The notes below the pieces were generated by a model that was given only the letters and a program-made list of their open reading frames with translations, was not told the DNA's origin and ran no database searches. From positions 124,001 to 188,000 of the forward strand of contig NZ_RBWS01000011.1 in the NCBI RefSeq assembly GCF_003627955.1: DNA of 64,000 bases, read 5' to 3'. The DNA comes from Sphingobacterium puteale. Its GTDB lineage: Bacteria > Bacteroidota > Bacteroidia > Sphingobacteriales > Sphingobacteriaceae. Position numbers and translations under genes: made by a program. Position 1 is the first letter of the stretch, and the number at the start of each line of letters is the position of its first letter. Below are positions 46,364 through 56,168 of this stretch, piece after piece.

Positions 46364-46494
46364 ACCTCAACGCTGGTGATCTGGTGTATTCGGAAGATTT
46401 CAGAAAAGTGTACGCCACGCTGTTGAAAAACTGGCTAAATGCGGATTCTTCAAAAATATTGGACTGGAAGAACGGTATTTATGATTTTAATTAA
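46364..46494 (+). pseudogene. C-terminal remnant of a DUF1501 protein
   Basis: The frame from about 46366 reads LNAGDLVYSEDFRKVYATLL and then KNWLNADSSKIL, ending at a TAA at 46492. This is the characteristic end of DUF1501 (sulfatase-fold, Tat-exported) proteins. Nothing upstream encodes the remainder; it is joined directly to the unrelated fragment before it. Confidence 0.7.
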
Positions 46495-46661
46495 AGGTTG
46501 ACGATTTCTGCTTCATGATGTCCGGCATAGTCTTAAGGGGTACCAGCATCAGGTATTTTTCCAGGTTATTTATCGAGATTTAAGTATTTTTACGTGATTT
46601 ATGGAGGTTACATTGTTTTTCGGTTTTTTATCTACATCTTTAAGCGTTATAAACGTAAGAT

Positions 46662-47228
46662 TTGAGTCCATTACACAACCTTCCTGAAGAAACTTTGATT
46701 CTTTTATTGAAAAAAAAGAACGAGCAGGCCTTTAGTTATCTTTACGATAACTATGCGGATGCCCTCTATGGGGTGGTGTGTCGTATTGTAGCTTCCACTG
46801 AACATGCCGAGGAAGTGATTCAGGATGTATTTGTCAAAATCTGGAAGCATGTTGATCTTTTTGATGCCGAAAAAGGCCGGTTATATACCTGGATGATCAA
46901 TATTGCACGTAACACGGCGCTGGATTACCGCAAATCCAAGAGTGTGGTCAACGAAATGAAAAACCAACCGCTCTCAAATATCGTAAATACAGAAGAAGAA
47001 CAGGATCAGAGCGACAGTGAGCAACATACGAAAGCAGATTTTATTGGATTCAGAAATATTTTGGATAAATTAAAGCCTGAATGTCGTATCTTGATCGAGA
47101 TGGCCTACTATGAAGGATATACGCAACAGGAAATTGCCGAACAGCTTGATGTTCCTTTGGGTACCGTAAAAACACGGACCAAGGCTGCATTTTTACAGTT
47201 AAAACAATTATTAAAGGACTATCGTTAA
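46662..47228 (+). CDS. ECF RNA polymerase sigma factor (SigK-like), TTG start
   Basis: The 188-aa protein has region 2 (AFSYLYDNYADALYGVVCRI, EEVIQDVFVKIWKHVDLFD, YTWMINIARNTALDYRRK-like) and region 4 (LKPECRILIEMAYYEGYTQQEIAEQLDVP, VKTRTKAAFLQLKQLL). A stop codon at 46656 leaves TTG 46662 as the only reasonable start. The gene is followed two bases later by its anti-sigma factor. Confidence 0.9.
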   Translation: MSPLHNLPEETLILLLKKKNEQAFSYLYDNYADALYGVVCRIVASTEHAEEVIQDVFVKIWKHVDLFDAEKGRLYTWMINIARNTALDYRKSKSVVNEMKNQPLSNIVNTEEEQDQSDSEQHTKADFIGFRNILDKLKPECRILIEMAYYEGYTQQEIAEQLDVPLGTVKTRTKAAFLQLKQLLKDYR

Positions 47229-47230
47229 TT

Positions 47231-48082
47231 TTGGATATCGCAGCATACATATCGTCAGGGATTATTGAATCGTACGTTTTGGGGCTTGCTTCCGAAGAGG
47301 AAGTTAGCATACTGAACTGTATTCGAAAAAATAATGTCGAAGTGGAACGAGCTATCGCCGAGGCCGAAAAAGCGCTCGAGGGATTAGCCGATATCCAAGC
47401 GATGACGATGCCTGATACCTTAAGACAGGATATCTGGAATAGACTTGAAGCTGAAAATCTGGTTTTGAAGGATGATCAATCAGACGGTCTGCCGACGGAG
47501 GGAGCCATATCCCCTGATGCTGTTGTCCAAGCGCCAATATTGAACACTCAAGAGGTGCCTAAGCGGATCGTGCCGGCTAGATCCTATGGCTGGGCCATAG
47601 CTGCCAGCATATTGTTCGTACTCAGCGTCAGTGCAAATTTATTCTTCTATCAACAGCAAAAGGAAAATAAGGAAATGCTTGTCCAGGCAAATACCACGCT
47701 AGATACGCAAAATTCTACATTAGCTATTTTACAGTATAAATGGAGCTTGGTGCAGAACCCGGCGGTAAAAACTATAGCACTAAAAGGTGTTGAAAATAAG
47801 CCTGATTTACACGCACTCGTATTTTGGGATCAGACTTCAAAGGCGGTATACCTCAGTCTCGAACAGATGCCAGCTGCGCCAAAAGGTAAACAGTATCAGC
47901 TCTGGGCGATGGTCGATGGTCAGCCCGTGAGTGCTGGTGTGTTCCCACTGAATGCCAAAGAAGCCATGGCGAGCAAGATGCTGGATGTTTCTAAAGCACA
48001 AGCCTTTGCCATTACCCTCGAAGATGAGGGTGGTAAGCCAGTACCTACCCTCACAGAACTATGTGTGATGGGCAGCATCTAA
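47231..48082 (+). CDS. Anti-sigma-K (RskA) family anti-sigma factor, TTG start
   Basis: The 283-aa protein has an N-terminal ESYVLGLASEEEV sigma-binding segment, one membrane helix (about 118-138, WAIAASILFVLSVSANLFFY) and a C-terminal RskA domain with LVFWDQTSKAVYLSLEQMP, GKQYQLWAMVDGQPVSAG and AITLEDEGGKPVPT. It should restrain the preceding sigma factor at the membrane and release it on an oxidative or envelope signal. TTG at 47231 is the first start after the sigma stop. Confidence 0.88.
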   Translation: MDIAAYISSGIIESYVLGLASEEEVSILNCIRKNNVEVERAIAEAEKALEGLADIQAMTMPDTLRQDIWNRLEAENLVLKDDQSDGLPTEGAISPDAVVQAPILNTQEVPKRIVPARSYGWAIAASILFVLSVSANLFFYQQQKENKEMLVQANTTLDTQNSTLAILQYKWSLVQNPAVKTIALKGVENKPDLHALVFWDQTSKAVYLSLEQMPAAPKGKQYQLWAMVDGQPVSAGVFPLNAKEAMASKMLDVSKAQAFAITLEDEGGKPVPTLTELCVMGSI

Positions 48083-48125
48083 AAAAGTACTTCCCGCATT
48101 TTCTTATCCCGTCAACAGCAACCTC

Positions 48126-48761
48126 TTATTTACTGTTACAATTGTTTTGCCGATATTCAAAGATTTCGATAATGGTTTCAGTAAGTTCCTTCCCATAATG
48201 TTGCTCCACCAGATAAAGCGCAGCATCTATTCCTGCGGTTATACCAGCTGTAGTAATCAAGCGTTTCTGGTCGACAAACCGTACTCCACGTTTAACAATA
48301 CTTTTGGGATTATGCTTTTCTAAGGCATCCAGCAACATGACATGGGTCGTTATTTCATAATGATCCAATATCCCTGTTTTGGATAAGAGCATGCTTCCTG
48401 TACAAACGGTAAAAATAATTGTGCCCTTGTCATAGTAGTCTTTTAACCAGTTTAGTAACGTGTACTGGAAATCTTCATTCTGCAGATATGCCATAACACA
48501 GTCTGGATTGGCACCGGGAACGACAATCATGTCCGGTCGGGGGGCAGTTTGTATTGAGTGCATTGGGATAATTGCCATGGTATTTGCTTCCATTTGTACG
48601 GCTTCTTTGGTTTTTCCGACCGTGTAACAATTATAACTCCCCGGAGCTATAACATTTGCCTTGACAAATACATCTAGCGGACCATTGAGGTCAAGTGCCT
48701 CTATCTGATCATAAATAAAAAACGCTACGTTCATGCTCTTGTTGTTTTGTTTCGGATTCAT
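48126..48761 (-). CDS. DJ-1/PfpI family protein
   Basis: The 211-aa protein has a class I glutamine-amidotransferase-like fold: FFIYDQIEALDLNGPLDVF, DMIVVPGANPD, and the nucleophile elbow FTVCTGSMLLSKTGILD with Cys. TTHVMLLDALEKHNPKSIV and ITTAGITAGIDAALYLVE follow. There is no HTH domain. It resembles isonitrile hydratase-like proteins and the sensor half of GlxA regulators. Adjacent to the GlxA-type regulator on the same strand. Confidence 0.85.
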   Translation of the reverse strand: MNPKQNNKSMNVAFFIYDQIEALDLNGPLDVFVKANVIAPGSYNCYTVGKTKEAVQMEANTMAIIPMHSIQTAPRPDMIVVPGANPDCVMAYLQNEDFQYTLLNWLKDYYDKGTIIFTVCTGSMLLSKTGILDHYEITTHVMLLDALEKHNPKSIVKRGVRFVDQKRLITTAGITAGIDAALYLVEQHYGKELTETIIEIFEYRQNNCNSK

Positions 48762-48858
48762 CGCGATATACTATTATTGATCGTTAAATTGAGATATAGT
48801 TTTCCCTGCCGGTGAATGAACACCAGTATTTTTTTGTGTTTTAATTTGTAGAAATGGA

Positions 48859-49857
48859 TTATTCGGCGCCTTTACAAGCCTTCCGGTATTGGAGTGGGGA
48901 TATGGAAAGGTACTTTAGAAATAAGCGCCGAAGAGAAATTACGTTTCCAAAGCCACATTTCTGTGCGATCATTTCGAAACTCATATCGGTATATTCTACC
49001 ATCTTCTTTGCTTGGTCCAGCCGCATTTTTTCGAGAAACTTACCCGGAGTCATGCCTGATTCTTTTAAAAAGACCCTAGAGAAATTGCGGACACTCATAT
49101 TAACTGATTCAGCCATATAGTCTATACTGATTGCCTGGCCCAGTTTATCTTTAAGTAAATCTCTAATCGCTTTAGTGAAAGGGGCTAATAGGTCATAATC
49201 GGTAATAGCATCTCCGAACTGGGACTGCCACCCGGGTCTTTTTAAATGTAAAACGAGATGTTTGGCTACTTCAGAAGCCAATGGTTTTCCACAATCTTCC
49301 TCCAATAAGGCCAAGGCAAGATCTATTCCTGAGGAGACCCCACCTGAAGTATAGATCCCCTGATCGTGGATAAAAAATGGATTGACATTAACGTTGAGAT
49401 CAGGATAAGTCCGTTGGAGGATAGCGGCATATTTCCAATGGGTTGTGACTTGTTTACCCGCCAGTAGCCCGGCTTTTGCTAAAACAAAAGCACCAACACA
49501 AACTGAGCCTATACGCCTTACATTTGTCGCAATACCCTGCAAATAACGGTAAATATCGGGGTTTACTTCATCGAGCAAATTAAGGTCAGTGCCAGCAATG
49601 AGTAATGTGTCTATTGAGCAATCATGATCATAAATGGAATGGCTGCAGGTGAGAGGTATTCCGGCATTCGAGTATACCATCCGATCCGGTGTACTGGATA
49701 TCAGCTGAACTCGGTATTTCGGTGCACTACCAACTGGCGTAAAAAAGTTGGCCGACATAAATACATCACAGGGGCCGGCAACATCCAATAACTGAACCCC
49801 CGGTAATATCAAAAGTGCAATCGTTTTTATTCCTGTTTGTTCTTTTGTGTTTTCCAT
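48859..49857 (-). CDS. GlxA-family transcriptional regulator (DJ-1/PfpI plus AraC HTH)
   Basis: The 332-aa protein has an N-terminal DJ-1/PfpI domain (about residues 10-195, LLILPGVQLLDVAGPCDVFM, RIGSVCVGAFVLAKAGLL with the elbow Cys, TTHW, TSGGVSSGIDLALALLEE) and a C-terminal AraC HTH (about 225-330, MSVRNFSRVFLKESGMTPGKFLEKMRLDQAKKM). It is a cytoplasmic regulator whose DJ-1 domain may sense a ligand. It lies upstream of, and on the same strand as, the solitary DJ-1 protein, about 100 bases away. Confidence 0.88.
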   Translation of the reverse strand: MENTKEQTGIKTIALLILPGVQLLDVAGPCDVFMSANFFTPVGSAPKYRVQLISSTPDRMVYSNAGIPLTCSHSIYDHDCSIDTLLIAGTDLNLLDEVNPDIYRYLQGIATNVRRIGSVCVGAFVLAKAGLLAGKQVTTHWKYAAILQRTYPDLNVNVNPFFIHDQGIYTSGGVSSGIDLALALLEEDCGKPLASEVAKHLVLHLKRPGWQSQFGDAITDYDLLAPFTKAIRDLLKDKLGQAISIDYMAESVNMSVRNFSRVFLKESGMTPGKFLEKMRLDQAKKMVEYTDMSFEMIAQKCGFGNVISLRRLFLKYLSISPLQYRKACKGAE

Positions 49858-50013
49858 AGCTCACTTGTATGCCACAAATGTACTAAGATGCGGATATGGC
49901 TACAATGACAAATAATAGACAGTTTCGGCCATTTTTCATGAGGCCAGGTCATTTTCTACCATGGCCTCTGATAATGTCATGCAGCTCAATCAATTTTATT
50001 GATGTGCTTACCG

Positions 50014-51123
50014 TTACTTTTTAACCAATAATGTTAGGTATTGTTCGTAGCCTTTATTCTTCATGTCTTCTTTGGGAATAAACTTGAGTGAAGCGCTGTT
50101 GATGCAGTAGCGGAGCCCCCCTTTATCCACAGGACCGTCGTCAAATATGTGCCCTAGGTGTGCGTCACCGGTTTTGCTCCGTACTTCCGTGCGCCGCATG
50201 CCATAAGAATGATCTGATAATTTTTCTACCAGGCTATCGCTTATCGGTTTGGAAAAGCTTGGCCATCCACAGCCGGACTCAAATTTATCGGTCGAGACGA
50301 ATAGGGGTTCACCTGTAGTGATATCTACGTAGATACCTTCTCTAAACTCATCGTTGTATTCGTTGGCAAAGGCACGCTCGGTTGCATTGTTTTGTGTTAC
50401 ATCATATTGCAGAGGGGTAAGTTCCTTTTTCAGAGTCTCCTTGTCGGCCTTTCTATAGCTGCTGGAAGGAGCGGGTGCTGCTTTTGTCGTTTCCGGATTT
50501 GCCTTGCGCGCCATTTCAAATAAATCGGGGCCGATGTGGCAATAACCACCCGGATTTTTGTCGAGGTATTTTTGATGGTAGGTTTCTGCATCGTAGTAGT
50601 TCTGCAAAGGTTCTAATTCGACCACGATCTGCTTAGAATATTGTTTAGCCATTGCGGTTAAACTTTCCTTGATCACAGGGATATCAGCTACATTGGTGTA
50701 ATAGATGCCGGTACGGTATTGTGTACCGATATCATTGCCCTGTCTATTGAGTGAAGTAGGATCTATTGTTTTTAGGAATAGGTCAACCAGCAATTTAAGG
50801 TCAATGACCTCCGGATCATAACTTACTTTGACCGTTTCTGCAAATCCGGTTTTTCCAGTTGAAACCTGGGTATAGGTTGGATCCTGCACGTTGCCGTTGG
50901 CATAGCCGACTTCTGTTGCAGTAACACCGCGAACTTGCTTGAAGAAATGTTCGGTTCCCCAGAAGCAGCCGCCGGCGAAATAGATGACCTGATCGTTGTT
51001 GTGTATATTATCCATAGTATGTTGTTTAGCTGATTTTGATCCTGCGGCTTTTTGTGAAAAGCCGAACTTGCTGACAATGAATAGGCCGATGCCCAAAGCC
51101 AGCAATACAAATAACTGTTTCAT
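50014..51123 (-). CDS. msrAB: Bifunctional peptide-methionine sulfoxide reductase MsrA/MsrB, exported
   Basis: The 369-aa protein has a membrane-anchoring or signal segment at the N-terminus ([20 protein letters not shown]), so it probably acts in the envelope. MsrA (about residues 45-205) contains the catalytic motif [10 protein letters not shown] with Cys about 53. MsrB (about 235-365) contains [23 protein letters not shown] and [12 protein letters not shown] with Cys about 340. The zinc CxxC pairs are absent, as in many fused forms. It repairs both S- and R-methionine sulfoxide after oxidative damage and fits the redox setting of its neighbours. Confidence 0.92.
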   Translation of the reverse strand: MKQLFVLLALGIGLFIVSKFGFSQKAAGSKSAKQHTMDNIHNNDQVIYFAGGCFWGTEHFFKQVRGVTATEVGYANGNVQDPTYTQVSTGKTGFAETVKVSYDPEVIDLKLLVDLFLKTIDPTSLNRQGNDIGTQYRTGIYYTNVADIPVIKESLTAMAKQYSKQIVVELEPLQNYYDAETYHQKYLDKNPGGYCHIGPDLFEMARKANPETTKAAPAPSSSYRKADKETLKKELTPLQYDVTQNNATERAFANEYNDEFREGIYVDITTGEPLFVSTDKFESGCGWPSFSKPISDSLVEKLSDHSYGMRRTEVRSKTGDAHLGHIFDDGPVDKGGLRYCINSASLKFIPKEDMKNKGYEQYLTLLVKK

Positions 51124-51462
51124 ATGACCTCCTTTTTATTCTCTTGTCATTTTATCCGGACATGTTGATTTTAATTCGTTTTGAATTGCGCAAATTCATC
51201 TATTGCCGCTCTTTTTAATGATGCAAACACCATTCCCTTTCCATAGCATTTTGCCGCTAAATTGGTTATTTCGGGTCTTTAGCAATGCCTTTTTACACTG
51301 GACAGACAAAGCCCTGCCCTATATTTTTAAATCCTGTTTTTTTGGCCAGAGTCCCATGTTCGGAAATTTAAATTTGGCATTGTCAAATAGCGGGGCTACG
51401 TTGGATTTCTGCTACACCAGGCTTCTTATTTCAACAGTCAAAGCTGTCATTGACAGTCCCGA
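51124..51462. other. Intergenic region with AGCS relic
   Basis: Apart from the symporter relic this region holds the msrAB promoter (right after 51123) and no other gene. Confidence 0.5.
51319..51411 (-). pseudogene. C-terminal relic of a second AGCS sodium symporter
   Basis: On the minus strand the frame reads QKSNVAPLFDNAKFKFPNMG and then LWPKKQDLKI before a TAG. This aligns with the tail of the intact AGCS protein at 3.8-5.2 kb (KKDPVFNNDKFNFPNMDLWT), with ten or more identical residues. An in-frame TAG lies just upstream of the QK, and nothing of the membrane part remains. Confidence 0.7.
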
Positions 51463-52467
51463 TTATTCTTCTGGTGTTGTCGTGCCAAGGAGATAACTGC
51501 TTGGGGTGAGCCCCGTTTGTTTTTTAAAAAAATTGCAGAAGCTGGACTCATTTTTAAAACCGCATACTATGGTGCTCATTTTGATGGAATTGTTTTGACG
51601 GAGACAAACTTTAGCTTTTTTTAGCAATTCTTGATTGCGGTATTTCATAATCGCAATTCCGAATCGTTCTTTATGAAGATAACTTAAGTAGCTTGGCTGA
51701 ATATTTAGCGCGTTAGCAATATTTTTGATCCTTACCAGATCATCACTTTCGGCAATGCGTTTGGAGATGAGCAGACGTGCCTGCTGCACTATCAGATCAG
51801 GATCATACAACTGTCTTCCGGCTATTAATAATTTATCTTTGCAAAGGTAAAGTAGATCCTCAATTTTTCGCAAGATGCGGATCTTTGGGATAAGTGGCTT
51901 ACTGCCAAGTTCGATAGTAAGATCGCGGAGAATTCGCCGGGTGTGCTGTGAAGCTATAAAACCTATGCTAGCTTTATATTGTCGGGGCTTTAGTTTATTC
52001 GTGGCAATGATTTCGGTTAAAAATCCAAATTCGGCCAGCTCACCGAGTTCAATTAGGTCGACAGGCAAATTAAATCCTTGTAAATGATAATTTCCGGGCT
52101 CAAAATATACGTTAATGATCGTCTCCGGAACATAAAGAAATACACCCTGATGTGGAGGGAACAGATATTCCTCACAGCTTTGGCTTTGGCCGTATCGAAC
52201 AGCCCTACGCCCGTCAATATGGTAGAGCAAATGGGTTTGAGGATTGTGGACCTGAAAATTGATAGCTGTGTGTGTAGCGACTTCAACGATATAACTATAA
52301 CTTTCCAGATTGCCGATACTTAGGTATTCTTCAAATATTTTTATGCTACTGTTATAAAACAGTCGTTTACGACTCCCTGGTAGTCTTTCCTTTATGGATT
52401 TTGTTGGTGTACTCCCCGCTAGTAAACACATATTTGTTTCTATCAAATGAAATGATTTTGACTGCAT
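51463..52467 (-). CDS. AraC-family transcriptional regulator
   Basis: The 334-aa protein has a C-terminal AraC HTH pair (about residues 230-330): IKNIANALNIQPSYLSYLHKER and a second helix-turn-helix with IVCGFKNESSFCNFFKKQTGLTP. The first 200 residues form a poorly characterised N-terminal domain with no cupin signature that I can place. It is transcribed away from the hypothetical gene at 52.8 kb. Ligand and targets are unknown. Confidence 0.85.
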   Translation of the reverse strand: MQSKSFHLIETNMCLLAGSTPTKSIKERLPGSRKRLFYNSSIKIFEEYLSIGNLESYSYIVEVATHTAINFQVHNPQTHLLYHIDGRRAVRYGQSQSCEEYLFPPHQGVFLYVPETIINVYFEPGNYHLQGFNLPVDLIELGELAEFGFLTEIIATNKLKPRQYKASIGFIASQHTRRILRDLTIELGSKPLIPKIRILRKIEDLLYLCKDKLLIAGRQLYDPDLIVQQARLLISKRIAESDDLVRIKNIANALNIQPSYLSYLHKERFGIAIMKYRNQELLKKAKVCLRQNNSIKMSTIVCGFKNESSFCNFFKKQTGLTPSSYLLGTTTPEE

Positions 52468-52846
52468 ACAACTGTTGATTTTTTTTGAAATATTTCAGGT
52501 TATTTAGAAAAACTGGTTTGTTGTAAGAATTAAAACGTATGGACAAATAAAATAAAGTATAAGTGGTAAAACAAACGGATTAATAATAAAAAGTTGGAAT
52601 CAGTAATATTTTACGGAAAGTGTAATAGTTAATAAATATATAATTAAAAGAAATTTTGTAAATTTGGGTTGACGGTAATTTTTGTTTTTGACTTAATGAA
52701 ACGAATCAATGTTTGCTCGACAGTGACTAAAACTTTATTATACCGTCAAATTTGGTAAAAACCAGTTATTGATAAGATACCAATATCTGTCTGAGAAATT
52801 TCAATGGAAGATATTTTTATGTTTTACTTTTCTTATGAAATAAATA
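52468..52846. other. Divergent AT-rich promoter region
   Basis: This region lies between the AraC regulator and the gene at 52847. It has a TAAATTTG -7-like element at 52659-52666 and a 9-bp inverted pair, TTGACGGTA at 52669 and TACCGTCAA at 52741, that could be regulator half-sites. No gene is supported. Confidence 0.4.
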
Positions 52847-53437
52847 ATGAATAAAGTTGAAGAAACAAGTGAAGCGGTAGCTGATGAAAAAAGGGTGTTA
52901 ATGTCTCCAGATAAGATGTCAAACATTCAGAAAAGACCGTCTTTTTTTCAAATGGATAAAGAACTCCCGCTGGAGCCTTTGGTGACTCTTTGGAAAAGAG
53001 AACGGGACTGTTCGGCATTAATGGAATATATTTTGCGGAGAAGCTATAAATCTGAGCTGTATAATCAAAAAAAGATAAAATGCCATCAGGCCGTGATTGT
53101 TGTGAAAGGTCCACGTAAATCAGATGTATATATGCAAGACGGTACAATCTCCTATATAGAGGTTACTACAAAAGTGTTGATGTCCAATCCTTGGTTAGTA
53201 AAGGTCAGCGCAACGGTCTACTTAAATATGCTGTATTTTAGAGTATATTTACATCGTCCGGAAGAGCTTAAACTTAATTCTCAGATAAAGAAAAAATTAA
53301 AACGCTTGTTGCCGGATGAGAAACTAAAAAAAATGACTACACCTTCCCGTGACCTTAAAAACAACTTAAATATTTTTTGGGGAGCATTGCAAACAATCGA
53401 TGAAGAAAGGTTAAATGATGAATTTGATTTAATTTAA
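52847..53437 (+). CDS. Hypothetical protein
   Basis: The 196-aa protein has no signal peptide, no membrane segment and no recognised domain. The N-terminal 25 residues are acidic and polar; the middle has IKCHQAVIVVKGPRKSDVYM and TISYIEVTTKVLM, with alternating hydrophobic residues consistent with beta-strands. The C-terminal third is basic and helical (IKKKLKRLLPDEKLKKM). Low GC compared with the Sus locus suggests possible acquisition. Codon structure and clean ends support a real gene. Confidence 0.55.
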   Translation: MNKVEETSEAVADEKRVLMSPDKMSNIQKRPSFFQMDKELPLEPLVTLWKRERDCSALMEYILRRSYKSELYNQKKIKCHQAVIVVKGPRKSDVYMQDGTISYIEVTTKVLMSNPWLVKVSATVYLNMLYFRVYLHRPEELKLNSQIKKKLKRLLPDEKLKKMTTPSRDLKNNLNIFWGALQTIDEERLNDEFDLI

Positions 53438-54484
53438 CAGGATATTAATGCAAATTGTAACTATCGCCATATTGTATCTGAGCAGTTTGAATTTTAGGTA
53501 AAAGAGTTATAAAAAGCTGTTGTTTTTACCGTCTAATCCAGTGTATCGTATTTTGAATGCGTCAAAATGCCCTATCATTGAATGAAATGGCTCGCCAACC
53601 ATACGGACGTACTGTTGTCGCATTTTCTGTTATTTTTAGACCATTAGCGAAGATACGGGGCTGTGTTTATTTTAGAAGCAAAATGCAAATCATGGCCAAT
53701 AATCGGGACCTGGAAGTAAAAAAAATGAAATGAATAGCGCACAACAACTAAAGATATACAGTTCATCAGTATCCATACACCGGCTGAATGGTGGCAGTGG
53801 CTGGTAGAGAATCTGTGATAGGCAAACTCCGTGGTGTGCAATTTGACGATAAGAAAAGTAGTCCGGATTCTTAATCTATTATGGCGGATTTTACTATTCT
53901 ACCGCTTAGTTGAAATACGATTTTTAATACTTTAGTTGTTTGAAATTTAATTTTTTATGCTATTTATATAAATAAAAAGTATATTATAAAAAGCACCTTG
54001 GTATAACCATTGGTTATAACGGTTTTTCTGCGTTTTTTATGAATTTCTTGAGTTTTGGAATCCGGTTTTTCCCATTGGGAGAAATTGGCTATTGCTGTGA
54101 ACAAAGTTGTTTTGTCAAAGATGTATGACCGACTAAGGAATATCTGTGCAGATGCGGTCATTCATATAGCGTTTCAATATGATGTCAGCTGACATGCAAT
54201 GGAGATATGACAGAATTTATTATAGCTTAACCAGTGTGGTGCCGCATAGAAGGGTGTAGATGTGTTAATAAGGGGCTTAGTGCGAAGTTTATTCCTGTCA
54301 CTTAGGGTAACTTCATTTTCAAAAAAAATGAACTTTCTCCGTGGCACTGAAAATCATTTACTAGTACGCCGAGCAAGCGATTCTTATTTCTCCTGCTATA
54401 GCGGGAAAAACGGATGTGTTGTATTTTTAATAGCTTAATTTTGAGTTGTTTGTTTTATTTTATTTTTAGTGTTTGTTAATATCT
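53438..54484. other. Long intergenic region, no gene supported
   Basis: About 1 kb of AT-rich DNA. Short frames on both strands do not resemble known proteins. A near-perfect 21-bp palindrome at 54000-54020 may be an operator. The region may be decayed genes, but none can be named. Confidence 0.4.
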
Positions 54485-55744
54485 TTATCGCGCTTTTTTT
54501 GCCGAATATGCGAGCATGGTGATTTTTTTTTCTGTATTTTCCTGATCTTTTGTTCCCTGATCTTCTGGATCTCGAAGAAATTTTCCTTTGACCATCCATA
54601 CTTCGGTTTGATCTGAATATGCGTTCGTACTCGTAATCGCTAGAATTGTATCATCACTTAGTACGGTGATACTATTCCAGAGACAGGATTTATTTTGCGG
54701 GATGACAAACGGAACTGATTTGTTTTTGAAATTCATTGCCCGTTCATTTCCGATCAACACTTTCATGTCGGCATAATCCATTTTGTTCGTGCGGCCCTCT
54801 GTGCTCTGATAAGACAGTATCGTCTCACCTGTGCTCAACTGTCTAATATAGGGGGCCCCGGCATAGATTTCATTTGCAATGGGATGATGTAATGCATAGC
54901 TGCGGTCAGCACTCTTGCCAGAGATGGTATTTGCCCAATTTTTTTGAAGTGTATTGCGTAGGATATATGGTTTAAAAGTACGAACGGCATTGTCTTCTAT
55001 GGCTAGAACGATTTCTTTTTTATTCCTCAGCAATAGCGGTACAGGCATCCCGTCCCGTTTTCCGGGACGAAAGCTGACGATAGATGGTGTTTTGCTCCAG
55101 CTTGCTCCATGGTCAATGGAACGCAGCATAGATATATTTTGCTCATTGCTTTTTGTGTAGGGGCCTTCATTAGCAAAAAAGAGCTGGATTTCGCCATTTG
55201 GTAATTGGATGGCCGATGGTTCCCAGCATCCATTTTCGAATTGGTGCCCAGCTTGGTAAAGTATCTGTTCGGCTCCCCAGCTCTGTCCGCCGTCCGTGCT
55301 TTGTCTGAGATGGATGCCGAACTTCCGGTTTGGGGAAATGTTATAAGGGCGTGCATTATAGAATGCAAGAATACGCTGATCGTCCAGTTTAATAAGGTCT
55401 GGTACGCACATTTTGAAGCCTTCCTTTGCTGCTGAAATAACGATGGACTCTGACCAGCTATCACCCAGATTCTGACTTTTGGCAGCAACAATATTTCCAT
55501 CAGCTTCATAAACAGCGAGCAACGATTCGTCCGATAGCTGGATAATTCGACCATAGCCGGAATATCTGGCGAAATTGGGTGAGGAGATTCGACGTCGGCT
55601 GGAATCGTCCCATTGGATGGTCCCGTTCTGTTTTATGTTGTTTACGGTTGTCGGCTTAAGGACTTGTCCTTCTGAAAAAGCCGGCAAGGAAAGGAAAATA
55701 AAAGTTAGGGCTGAAGCCGGTTTAATTAAGTATTGGTGGAGCAT
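54485..55744 (-). CDS. Sialidase-like / BNR beta-propeller glycosidase, exported
   Basis: The 419-aa protein has a signal peptide (ALTFIFLSLPAFSEGQ). Several Asp-box motifs of the S-x-D-x-G-x-x-W type are visible: SQNLGDSW, STDGGQSW and SIDHGASW. An early YSGYGRIIQLSDESLLAVYE strand and a WEPSAIQLPNGEIQLFFANE segment also occur. This is the six-bladed propeller of the exo-sialidase clan. Bacteroidota proteins of this shape include GH33 sialidases and GH93 exo-arabinanases; the arginine triad expected for sialidase could not be placed confidently, so the substrate is open. A terminal Glu/Lys-rich tail is unusual. Confidence 0.7.
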   Translation of the reverse strand: MLHQYLIKPASALTFIFLSLPAFSEGQVLKPTTVNNIKQNGTIQWDDSSRRRISSPNFARYSGYGRIIQLSDESLLAVYEADGNIVAAKSQNLGDSWSESIVISAAKEGFKMCVPDLIKLDDQRILAFYNARPYNISPNRKFGIHLRQSTDGGQSWGAEQILYQAGHQFENGCWEPSAIQLPNGEIQLFFANEGPYTKSNEQNISMLRSIDHGASWSKTPSIVSFRPGKRDGMPVPLLLRNKKEIVLAIEDNAVRTFKPYILRNTLQKNWANTISGKSADRSYALHHPIANEIYAGAPYIRQLSTGETILSYQSTEGRTNKMDYADMKVLIGNERAMNFKNKSVPFVIPQNKSCLWNSITVLSDDTILAITSTNAYSDQTEVWMVKGKFLRDPEDQGTKDQENTEKKITMLAYSAKKAR

Positions 55745-56168
55745 ATTACAACAATTAAGGTCTAGTGGTCAAAAAGAAATTGCTTTTTGCATGAAGTTAC
55801 GATTATTTTCTAAATGTTGCTTCTGATAAATAACATTCCAGAAAGACAAAAACTCCGTTCAATGGATAATTTGTTCCATAAGGCGGATTCTGGTTAATCC
55901 GCTTAAGCATTCCTTTGCAACATATTTATTTTATTTGGAATAATTCTTAATGTGCTTTACATTACAAAAATTAATTGGTCATTTATCGCTGTTATACTGG
56001 CTGGGTTATGTTGGACATGATACGTCCGCAGATGCTTAATCTACATTGAGCCTTACGCTTAAGCTAGGTTATTGGTTTGTACCTCCTTGATGGCTTAAAT
56101 TTGATGATACAAAATCAAGCAAGTGCGCTGTTTCTGATGTATAGATTCATAAAATAGGAGTACTAAAA
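55745..56168. other. Intergenic region, no gene supported
   Basis: The region holds the likely divergent promoters of the sialidase-like gene and the pirin remnant. Nothing else is recognised. Confidence 0.4.

Noticed and set aside
53644-54161. Two short minus-strand frames (65 codons each)
   Set aside because: Composition and length are consistent with chance, and no family was recognised.
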